From contig CM062213.1 in the NCBI GenBank assembly GCA_031216445.1, forward strand, positions 14,075,501-14,139,500: DNA of 64,000 nt, in the 5' to 3' direction. Below are positions 35,901 through 47,900 of this stretch, piece by piece. Source of the DNA: Lateolabrax maculatus (lineage: Eukaryota > Chordata > Actinopteri > Acropomatiformes > Lateolabracidae). The notes beneath the pieces were generated by a model. That model was not told the DNA's origin. It made no database searches and saw only the letters and a list, made by a program, of their open reading frames with translations. A program made the translations under genes and the position numbers. Positions within the stretch are counted from its first letter, which is position 1, and the number at the start of each line of letters is the position of its first letter.

Positions 35901-38900
35901 GATGTAGATTGTTGCTCCATTGTTGTAGATTGCTCCTGGCTAGTCTTTGGAAGTTGAGTTGTGCTGATACTTGTTGGTGTTGTTTCAGATTGGAGTTCAG
36001 GAGATGTTTGAGTGAAATGAGTAGTTTTTGGAGCGAAGGTAGATTGTGAGCTCTGTGTAACTTCGGTTATTGTGGGGGAAATTACAGTTGTTGTGGAATG
36101 ATCACTGATGGAAGTTGCTGTAACTTCATTTGTGGTCAGTATTGAAGCTGAGGGTGTTAATTCACTTGTTCCTGTGGATGTCACCATCGTAGCAGATGTA
36201 GATTGTTGCTCCATTGTTGTAGATTTCTCCTGGCTAGTCATTGGAAGTTGAGTTGTGCTGATACTTGCTGATGTTGTTTCAGATTGGAGTTCAGGAGATG
36301 TTTGAGTGAAATGAGTAGTTATTGGATGAGATGTAGATTGCGAGCTCTGTGTAACTTCGGTTATTGTGGGGGAAATTACAGTTGTTGTGGAATGATCACT
36401 GATGAAAGTTGCTGTAACTTCATTTGTGGTCAGTATTGAAGCTGAGGGTGTTAATTCACTTGTTCCTGTGGATGTCACCATCGTAGCAGATGAAGATTGT
36501 TGCTCCATTGTTGTAGATTTCTCCTGGCTAGTCATTGGAAGTTGAGTTGTGCTGATACTTGTTGGTGTTGTTTCAGATTGGAGTTCAGGAGATGTTTGAG
36601 TGAAATGAGTAGTTTTTGGAGCAGAGGTAGATTGTGAGCTCTGTGTAACTTCGGTTATTGTGGGGGAAATTACAGTTGTTGTGGAATGATCACTGATGGA
36701 AGTTGCTGTAACTTCATTTGTGGTCAGTATTGAAGCTGAGGGTGTTAATTCACTTGTTCCTGTGGATGTCACCATCGTGGCAGATGTAGATTGTTGCTCC
36801 ATTGTTGTAGATTTCTCCTGGCTAGTCATTGGAAGTTGAGTTGTGCTGATACTTGTTGGTGTTGTTTCAGATTGGAGTTCAGGAGATGTTTGAGTGAAAT
36901 GAGTAGTTTTTGGAGGGAAAGTAGAGTGTGAGCTCTGTGTAACTTCGGTTATTGTGGGGGAAATTACAGTTGTTGTGGAATGATCACTGATGGAAGTTGC
37001 TGTAACTTCATTTGTGGTCAGTATTGAAGCTGAGGGTGTTAATTCACTTGTTCCTGTGGATGTCACCATCGCAGCAGATGTAGATTGTTGCTCCATTGTT
37101 GTAGATTTCTCCTGGCTAGTCATTGGAAGTTGAGTTGTGCTGATACTTGGTGTTGTGTCAGATTGGAGTTCAGGAGATGTTTGAGTGAAATGAGTAGTTT
37201 TTGGAGGGAAGGTAGAGTGTGAGCTATGTGTTACTTCGGTTATTGTGGGGGAAATTACAGTTGTTGTGGAATGATCACTGATGGAAGTTGCTGTAACTTC
37301 ATTTGTGGTCAGTATTGAAGCTGAGGGTGTTAATTCACTTGTTCCTGTGGATGTCACCATCGTAGCAGATGTAGATTGTTGCTCCATTGTTGTAGATTTC
37401 TCCTGGCTAGTCATTGGAAGTTGAGTTGTGCTGATACTTGTTGGTGTTGTTTCAGATTGGAGTTCAGGAGATGTTTGAGTGAAATGAGTAGTTTTTGGAG
37501 GGAAGGTAGAGTGTGAGCTCTGTGTTACTTCGGTTATTGTGGGGGAAATTACAGTTGTTGTGGAATGATCACTGATGGAAGTTGCTGTAACTTCATTTGT
37601 GGTCAGTATTGAAGCTGAGGGTGTTAATTCACTTGTTCCTGTGGATGTCACCATCGTGGCAGATGTAGATTGTTGCTCCATTGTTGTAGATTGCTCCTGG
37701 CTAGTCATTGGAAGTTGAGTTGTGCTGATACTTGTTGGTGTTGTTTCAGATTGGAGTTCAGGAGATGTTTGAGTGAAATGAGTAGTTTTTGGAGGGAAGG
37801 TAGAGTGTGAGCTCTGTGTAACTTCGGTTATTGTGGGGGAAATTACAGTTGTTGTGGAATGATCACTGATGGAAGTTGCTGTAACTTCATTTGTGGTCAG
37901 TATTGAAGCTGAGGGTGTTGATTCACTTGTTCCTGTGGATGTCACCATCGTGGCAGATGTAGATTGTTGCTCCATTGTTGTAGATTGCTCCTGGCTAGTC
38001 ATTGGAAGTTGAGTTGTGCTGATACTTGTTGGTGTTGTTTCAGATTGGAGTTCAGGAGATGTTTGAGTGAAATGAGTAGTTTTTGGAGGGAAGGTAGAGT
38101 GTGAGCTCTGTGTTACTTCGGTTATTGTGGGGGAAATTACAGTTGTTGTGGAATGATCACTGATGGAAGTTGCTGTAACTTCATTTGTGGTCAGTATTGA
38201 ACCTGAGGGTGTTAATTCACTTGTTCCTGTGGATGTCACCATCGTGGCAGATGTAGATTGTTGCTTCATTGTTGTAGATTTTTCCTGGCTAGTCATTGGA
38301 AGTTGAGTTGTGCTGATACTTGTTGGTGTTGTTTCAGATTGGAGTTCAGGAGATGTTTGAGTGAAATGAGTAGTTTTTGGAGCGAAGGTAGATTGTGAGC
38401 TCTGTGTTACTTCGGTTATTGTGGGGGAAATTACAGTTGTTGTGGAATGATCACTGATGGAAGTTGCTGTAACTTCATTTGTGGTCAGTATTGAAGCTGA
38501 GGGTTTTGATTCACTTGTTCCTGTGGATGTCACCATCGTGGCAGATGTAGATTGTTGCTCCATTGTTGTAGATTTCTCCTGGCTAGTCATTGGAAGTTGA
38601 GTTGTGCTGATACTTGTTGGTGTTGTTTCAGATTGGAGTTCAGGAGATGTTTGAGTGAAATGAGTAGTTTTTGGAGGGAAGGTAGAGTGTGAGCTCTGTG
38701 TTACTTCGGTTATTGTGGGGGAAATTACAGTTGTTGTGGAATGATCACTGATGGAAGTTGCTGTAACTTCATTTGTGGTCAGTATTGAAGCTGAGGGTGT
38801 TAATTCAGTTGTTCCTGTAGATGTCTCCATCGTAGCAGATGTAGATTGTTGCTCCATTGTTGTAGATTTTTCCTGGCTAGTCATTGGAAGTTGAGTTGTG

Positions 38901-41900
38901 CTGATACTTGTTGGTGTTGTTTCAGATTGGAGTTCAGGAGATGTTTGAGTGAAATGAGTAGTTTTTGGAGCGAAGGTAGATTGTAAGCTCTGTGTAACTT
39001 CGGTTATTGTGGGGGAAATTACAGTTGTTGTGGAATGATCACTGATGGAAGTTGCTGTAACTTCATTTGTGGTCAGTATTGAACCTGAGGGTGTTGATTC
39101 ACTTGTTCCTGTGGATGTCACCATCGTGGCAGATGTAGATTGTTGCTCCATTGTTGTAGATTGCTCCTGGCTAGTCATTGGAAGTTGAGTTGTGCTGATA
39201 CTTGTTGGTGTTGTTTCAGATTGGAGTTCAGGAGATGTTTGAGTGAAATGAGTAGTTTTTGGAGGGAAGGTAGAGTGTGAGCTCTGTGTAACTTCGGTTA
39301 TTGTGGGGGAAATTACAGTTGTTGTGGAATGATCACTGATGGAAGTTGCTGTAACTTCATTTGTGGTCAGTATTGAACCTGAGGGTGTTAATTCACTTGT
39401 TCCTGTGGATGTCACCATCGTGGCAGATGTAGATTGTTGCTCCATTGTTGTAGATTTCTCCTGGCTAGTCATTGGAAGTTGAGTTGTGCTGATACTTGTT
39501 GGTGTTGTTTCAGATTGGAGTTCAGGAGATGTTTGAGTGAAATGAGTAGTTTTTGGAGGGAAGGTAGAGTGTGAGCTCTGTGTTACTTCGGTTATTGTGG
39601 GGGAAATTACAGTTGTTGTGGAATGATCACTGATGGAAGTTGCTGTAACTTCATTTGTGGTCAGTATTGAAGCTGAGGGTGTTGATTCACTTGTTCCTGT
39701 GGATGTCACCATCGTGGCAGATGTAGATTGTTGCTCCATTGTTGTAGATTGCTCCTGGCTAGTCATTGGAAGTTGAGTTGTGCTGATACTTGTTGGTGTT
39801 GTTTCAGATTGCAGTTCAGGAGATGTTTGAGTGAAATGAGTAGTTATTGGATGAGATGTAGAGTGTGAGCTCTGTGTAACTTCGGTTATTGTGGGGGAAA
39901 TTACAGTTGTTGTGGAATGATCACTGATGGAAGTTGCTGTAACTTCATTTGTGGTCACTACTGAAGCTGAGGGTGTTAATTCACTTGTTCCTGTAGATGT
40001 CTCCATCGTAGTAGATGTAGATTGTTGCTCCATTGTTGTAGATTTTTCCTGGCTAGTCATTGGAAGTTGAGTTGTGCTGATACTTGTTGGTGTTGTTTCA
40101 GATTGGAGTTCAGGAGATGTTTGAGTGAAATGAGTAGTTTTTGGAGCGAAGGTAGATTGTGAGCTCTGTGTTACTTCGGTTATTGTGGGGGAAATTACAG
40201 TTGTTGTGGAATGATCACTGATGGAAGTTGCTGTAACTTCATTTGTGGTCAGTATTGAAGCTGAGGGTGTTAATTCAGTTGTTCCTGTGGATGTCACCAT
40301 CGTAGCAGATGTAGATTGTTGCTCCATTGTTGTAGATTTCTCCTGGCTAGTCATTGGAAGTTGAGTTGTGCTGATACTTGTTGGTGTTGTTTCAGATTGG
40401 AGTTCAGGAGATGTTTGAGTGAAATGAGTAGTTTTTGGAGGGAAGGTAGAGTGTGAGCTCTGTGTAACTTCGGTTATTGTGGGGGAAATTACAGTTGTTG
40501 TGGAATGATCACTGATGGAAGTTGCTGTAACTTCATTTGTGGTCAGTATTGAACCTGAGGGTGTTAATTCACTTGTTCCTGTGGATGTCACCATCGTGGC
40601 AGATGTAGATTGTTGCTCCATTGTTGTAGATTTCTCCTGGCTAGTCATTGGAAGTTGAGTTGTGCTGATACTTGTTGGTGTTGTTTCAGATTGGAGTTCA
40701 GGAGATGTTTGAGTGAAATGAGTAGTTTTTGGAGGGAAGGTAGAGTGTGAGCTCTGTGTAACTTCGGTTATTGTGGGGGAAATTACAGTTGTTGTGGAAT
40801 GATCACTGATGGAAGTTGCTGTAACTTCATTTGTGGTCAGTATTGAAGCTGAGGGTGTTAATTCACTTGTTCCTGTGGATGTCACCATCGTGGCAGATGT
40901 AGATTGTTGCTCCATTGTTGTAGATTGCTCCTGGCTAGTCATTGGAAGTTGAGTTGTGCTGATACTTGTTGGTGTTGTTTCAGATTGGAGTTCAGGAGAT
41001 GTTTGAGTGAAATGAGTAGTTTTTGGAGGGAAGGTAGAGTGTGAGCTCTGTGTTACTTCGGTTATTGTGGGGGAAATTACAGTTGTTGTGGAATGATCAC
41101 TGATGGAAGTTGCTGTAACTTCATTTGTGGTCAGTATTGAACCTGAGGGTGTTAATTCACTTGTTCCTGTGGATGTCACCATCGTGGCAGATGTAGATTG
41201 TTGCTCCATTGTTGTAGATTTTTCCTGGCTAGTCATTGGAAGTTGAGTTGTGCTGATACTTGTTGGTGTTGTTTCAGATTGGAGTTCAGGAGATGTTTGA
41301 GTGAAATGAGTAGTTTTTGGAGCGAAGGTAGATTGTGAGCTCTGTGTTACTTCGGTTATTGTGGGGGAAATTACAGTTGTTGTGGAATGATCACTGATGG
41401 AAGTTGCTGTAACTTCATTTGTGGTCAGTATTGAAGCTGAGGGTTTTGATTTACTTGTTCCTGTGGATGTCACCATCGTGGCAGATGTAGATTGTTGCTC
41501 CATTGTTGTAGATTGCTCCTGGCTAGTCATTGGAAGTTGAGTTGTGCTGATACTTGTTGGTGTTGTTTCAGATTGGAGTTCAGGAGATGTTTGAGTGAAA
41601 TGAGTAGTTTTTGGAGGGAAGGTAGAGTGTGAGCTCTGTGTTACTTCGGTTATTGTGGGGGAAATTACAGTTGTTGTGGAATGATCACTGATGGAAGTTG
41701 CTGTAACTTCATTTGTGGTCAGTATTGAAGCTGAGGGTGTTAATTCAGTTGTTCCTGTAGATGTCTCCATCGTAGCAGATGTAGATTGTTGCTCCATTGT
41801 TGTAGATTTTTCCTGGCTAGTCATTGGAAGTTGAGTTGTGCTGATACTTGTTGGTGTTGTTTCAGATTGGAGTTCAGGAGATGTTTGAGTGAAATGAGTA

Positions 41901-44900
41901 GTTTTTGGAGCGAAGGTAGATTGTAAGCTCTGTGTAACTTCGGTTATTGTGGGGGAAATTACAGTTGTTGTGGAATGATCACTGATGGAAGTTGCTGTAA
42001 CTTCATTTGTGGTCAGTATTGAACCTGAGGGTGTTGATTCACTTGTTCCTGTGGATGTCACCATCGTGGCAGATGTAGATTGTTGATCCATTGTTGTAGA
42101 TTGCTCCTGGCTAGTCATTGGAAGTTGAGTTGTGCTGATACTTGTTGGTGTTGTTTCAGATTGGAATTCAGGAGATGTTTGAGTGAAATGAGTAGTTTTT
42201 GGAGGGATGGTAGAGTGTGAGCTCTGTGTTACTTCGGTTATTGTGGGGGAAATTACAGTTGTTGTGGAATGATCACTGATGGAAGTTGCTGTAACTTCAT
42301 TTGTGGTCAGTATTGAAGCTGAGGGTGTTAATTCAGTTGTTCCTGTGGATGTCACCCTCGTAGCAGATGAAGATTGTTGCTCCATTGTTGTAGATTTCTC
42401 CTGGCTAGTCATTGGAAGTTGAGTTGTGCTGATACTTGTTGGTGTTGTTTCAGATTGGAGTTCAGGAGATGTTTGAGTGAAATGAGTAGTTTTTGGAGGG
42501 AAGGTAGAGTGTGAGCTCTGTGTAACTTCGGTTATTGTGGGGGAAATTACAGTTGTTGTGGAATGATCACTGATGGAAGTTGCTGTAACTTCATTTGTGG
42601 TCAGTATTGAACCTGAGGGTGTTAATTCACTTGTTCCTGTGGATGTCACCATCGTGGCAGATGTAGATTGTTGCTCCATTGTTGTAGATTGCTCCTGGCT
42701 AGTCATTGGAAGTTGAGTTGTGCTGATACTTGTTGGTGTTGTTTCAGATTGGAGTTCAGGAGATGTTTGAGTGAAATGAGTAGTTTTTGGAGGGAAGGTA
42801 GAGTGTGAGCTCTGTGTTACTTCGGTTATTGTGGGGGAAATTACAGTTGTTGTGGAATGATCACTGATGGAAGTTGCTTTAACTTCATTTGTGGTCAGTA
42901 TTGAAGCTGAGGGTGTTGATTCACTTGTTCCTGTGGATGTCACCATCGTGGCAGATGTAGATTGTTGCTCCATTGTTGTAGATTGCTCCTGGCTAGTCAT
43001 TGGAAGTTGAGTTGTGCTGATACTTGTTGGTGTTGTTTCAGATTGGAGTTCAGGAGATGTTTGAGTGAAATGAGTAGCATTTGGAGCGAAGGTAGATTGT
43101 GAGCTCTGTGTTACTTCGGTTATTGTGGGGGAAATTACAGTTGTTGTGGAATGATCACTGATGGAAGTTGCTGTAACTTCATTTGTGGTCAGTATTGAAG
43201 CTGAGGGTTTTGATTCACTTGTTCCTGTGGATGTCACCATCGTGGCAGATGTAGATTGTTGCTCCATTGTTGTAGATTGCTCCTGGCTAGTCATTGGAAG
43301 TTGAGTTGTGCTGATACTTGTTGGTGTTGTTTCAGATTGGAGTTCAGGAGATGTTTGAGTGAAATGAGTAGTTTTTGGAGGGAAGGTAGAGTGTGAGCTC
43401 TGTGTTACTTCGGTTATTGTGGGGGAAATTACAGTTGTTGTGGAATGATCACTGATGGAAGTTGCTGTAACTTCATTTGTGGTCAGTATTGAACCTGAGG
43501 GTGTTAATTCACTTGTTCCTGTGGATGTCACCATCGTGGCAGATGTAGATTGTTGCTCCATTGTTGTAGATTGCTCCTGGCTAGTCATTGGAAGTTGAGT
43601 TGTGCTGATACTTGTTGGTGTTGTTTCAGATTGGAGTTCAGGAGATGTTTGAGTGAAATGAGTAGTTTTTGGAGGGAAGGTAGAGTGTGAGCTCTGTGTT
43701 ACTTCGGTTATTGTGGGGGAAATTACAGTTGTTGTGGAATGATCACTGATGGAAGTTGCTGTAACTTCATTTGTGGTCAGTATTGAAGCTGAGGGTGTTA
43801 ATTCAGTTGTTCCTGTAGATGTCTCCATCGTAGCAGATGTAGATTGTTGCTCCATTGTTGTAGATTTTTCCTGGCTAGTCATTGGAAGTTGAGTTGTGCT
43901 GATACTTGTTGGTGTTGTTTCAGATTGGAGTTCAGGAGATGTTTGAGTGAAATGAGTAGTTTTTGGAGCGAAGGTAGATTGTAAGCTCTGTGTAACTTCG
44001 GTTATTGTGGGGGAAATTACAGTTGTTGTGGAATGATCACTGATGGAAGTTGCTGTAACTTCATTTGTGGTCAGTATTGAACCTGAGGGTGTTGATTCAC
44101 TTGTTCCTGTGGATGTCACCATCGTGGCAGATGTAGATTGTTGCTCCATTGTTGTAGATTGCTCCTGGCTAGTCATTGGAAGTTGAGTTGTGCTGATACT
44201 TGTTGGTGTTGTTTCAGATTGGAGTTCAGGAGATGTTTGAGTGAAATGAGTAGTTTTTGGAGGGAAGGTAGAGTGTGAGCTCTGTGTTACTTCGGTTATT
44301 GTGGGGGAAATTACAGTTGTTGTGGAATGATCACTGATGGAAGTTGCTGTAACTTCATTTGTGGTCAGTATTGAACCTGAGGGTGTTAATTCACTTGTTC
44401 CTGTGGATGTCACCATCGTGGCAGATGTAGATTGTTGCTCCATTGTTGTAGATTTTTCCTGGCTAGTCATTGGAAGTTGAGTTGTGCTGATACTTGTTGG
44501 TGTTGTTTCAGATTGGAGTTCAGGAGATGTTTGAGTGAAATGAGTAGTTTTTGGAGCGAAGGTAGATTGTGAGCTCTGTGTTACTTCGGTTATTGTGGGG
44601 GAAATTACAGTTGTTGTGGAATGATCACTGATGGAAGTTGCTGTAACTTCATTTGTGGTCAGTATTGAAGCTGAGGGTTTTGATTTACTTGTTCCTGTGG
44701 ATGTCACCATCGTGGCAGATGTAGATTGTTGCTCCATTGTTGTAGATTGCTCCTGGCTAGTCATTGGAAGTTGAGTTGTGCTGATACTTGTTGGTGTTGT
44801 TTCAGATTGGAGTTCAGGAGATGTTTGAGTGAAATGAGTAGTTTTTGGAGGGAAGGTAGAGTGTGAGCTCTGTGTTACTTCGGTTATTGTGGGGGAAATT

Positions 44901-47900
44901 ACAGTTGTTGTGGAATGATCACTGATGGAAGTTGCTGTAACTTCATTTGTGGTCAGTATTGAAGCTGAGGGTGTTAATTCAGTTGTTCCTGTAGATGTCT
45001 CCATCGTAGCAGATGTAGATTGTTGCTCCATTGTTGTAGATTTTTCCTGGCTAGTCATTGGAAGTTGAGTTGTGCTGATACTTGTTGGTGTTGTTTCAGA
45101 TTGGAGTTCAGGAGATGTTTGAGTGAAATGAGTAGTTTTTGGAGCGAAGGTAGATTGTAAGCTCTGTGTAACTTCGGTTATTGTGGGGGAAATTACAGTT
45201 GTTGTGGAATGATCACTGATGGAAGTTGCTGTAACTTCATTTGTGGTCAGTATTGAACCTGAGGGTGTTGATTCACTTGTTCCTGTGGATGTCACCATCG
45301 TGGCAGATGTAGATTGTTGATCCATTGTTGTAGATTGCTCCTGGCTAGTCATTGGAAGTTGAGTTGTGCTGATACTTGTTGGTGTTGTTTCAGATTGGAA
45401 TTCAGGAGATGTTTGAGTGAAATGAGTAGTTTTTGGAGGGATGGTAGAGTGTGAGCTCTGTGTTACTTCGGTTATTGTGGGGGAAATTACAGTTGTTGTG
45501 GAATGATCACTGATGGAAGTTGCTGTAACTTCATTTGTGGTCAGTATTGAAGCTGAGGGTGTTAATTCAGTTGTTCCTGTGGATGTCACCCTCGTAGCAG
45601 ATGAAGATTGTTGCTCCATTGTTGTAGATTTCTCCTGGCTAGTCATTGGAAGTTGAGTTGTGCTGATACTTGTTGGTGTTGTTTCAGATTGGAGTTCAGG
45701 AGATGTTTGAGTGAAATGAGTAGTTTTTGGAGGGAAGGTAGAGTGTGAGCTCTGTGTAACTTCGGTTATTGTGGGGGAAATTACAGTTGTTGTGGAATGA
45801 TCACTGATGGAAGTTGCTGTAACTTCATTTGTGGTCAGTATTGAACCTGAGGGTGTTAATTCACTTGTTCCTGTGGATGTCACCATCGTGGCAGATGTAG
45901 ATTGTTGCTCCATTGTTGTAGATTGCTCCTGGCTAGTCATTGGAAGTTGAGTTGTGCTGATACTTGTTGGTGTTGTTTCAGATTGGAGTTCAGGAGATGT
46001 TTGAGTGAAATGAGTAGTTTTTGGAGGGAAGGTAGAGTGTGAGCTCTGTGTTACTTCGGTTATTGTGGGGGAAATTACAGTTGTTGTGGATCGATCACTG
46101 ATGGAAGTTGCTGTAACTTCATTTGTGGTCAGTATTGAAGCTGAGGGTGTTGATTCACTTGTTCCTGTGGATGTCACCATCGTGGCAGATGTAGATTGTT
46201 GCTCCATTGTTGTAGATTGCTCCTGGCTAGTCATTGGAAGTTGAGTTGTGCTGATACTTGTTGGTGTTGTTTCAGATTGGAGTTCAGGAGATGTTTGAGT
46301 GAAATGAGTAGTTATTGGATGAGATGTAGAGTGTGAGCTCTGTGTAACTTCGGTTATTGTGGGGGAAATTACAGTTGTTGTGGAATGATCACTGATGGAA
46401 GTTGCTGTAACTTCATTTGTGGTCAGTATTGAAGCTGAGGGTGTTAATTCAGTTGTTCCTGTGGATGTCACCATCGTAGCAGATGTAGATTGTTGCTCCA
46501 TTGTTGTAGATTTCTCCTGGCTAGTCATTGGAAGTTGAGTTGTGCTGATACTTGTTGGTGTTGTTTCAGATTGGAGTTCAGGAGATGTTTGAGTGAAATG
46601 AGTAGTTTTTGGAGGGAAGGTAGAGTGTGAGCTCTGTGTAACTTCGGTTATTGTGGGGGAAATTACAGTTGTTGTGGAATGATCACTGATGGAAGTTGCT
46701 GTAACTTCATTTGTGGTCAGTATTGAACCTGAGGGTGTTAATTCACTTGTTCCTGTGGATGTCACCATCGTGGCAGATGTAGATTGTTGCTCCATTGTTG
46801 TAGATTTCTCCTGGCTAGTCATTGGAAGTTGAGTTGTGCTGATACTTGTTGGTGTTGTTTCAGATTGGAGTTCAGGAGATGTTTGAGTGAAATGAGTAGT
46901 TTTTGGAGGGAAGGTAGAGTGTGAGCTCTGTGTTACTTCGGTTATTGTGGGGGAAATTACAGTTGTTGTGGAATGATCACTGATGGAAGTTGCTGTAACT
47001 TCATTTGTGGTCAGTATTGAAGCTGAGGGTGTTAATTCACTTGTTCCTGTGGATGTCACCATCGTGGCAGATGTAGATTGTTGCTCCATTGTTGTAGATT
47101 GCTCCTGGCTAGTCATTGGAAGTTGAGTTGTGCTGATACTTGTTGGTGTTGTTTCAGATTGGAGTTCAGGAGATGTTTGAGTGAAATGAGTAGTTTTTGG
47201 AGGGAAGGTAGAGTGTGAGCTCTGTGTTACTTCGGTTATTGTGGGGGAAATTACAGTTGTTGTGGAATGATCACTGATGGAAGTTGCTGTAACTTCATTT
47301 GTGGTCAGTATTGAACCTGAGGGTGTTAATTCACTTGTTCCTGTGGATGTCACCATCGTGGCAGATGTAGATTGTTGCTCCATTGTTGTAGATTTTTCCT
47401 GGCTAGTCATTGGAAGTTGAGTTGTGCTGATACTTGTTGGTGTTGTTTCAGATTGGAGTTCAGGAGATGTTTGAGTGAAATGAGTAGTTTTTGGAGGGAA
47501 GGTAGAGTGTGAGCTCTGTGTTACTTCGGTTATTGTGGGGGAAATTACAGTTGTTGTGGAATGATCACTGATGGAAGTTGCTGTAACTTCATTTGTGGTC
47601 AGTATTGAAGCTGAGGGTGTTAATTCAGTTGTTCCTGTAGATGTCTCCATCGTAGCAGATGTAGATTGTTGCTCCATTGTTGTAGATTTTTCCTGGCTAG
47701 TCATTGGAAGTTGAGTTGTGCTGATACTTGTTGGTGTTGTTTCAGATTGGAGTTCAGGAGATGTTTGAGTGAAATGAGTAGTTTTTGGAGCGAAGGTAGA
47801 TTGTAAGCTCTGTGTAACTTCGGTTATTGTGGGGGAAATTACAGTTGTTGTGGAATGATCACTGATGGAAGTTGCTGTAACTTCATTTGTGGTCAGTATT

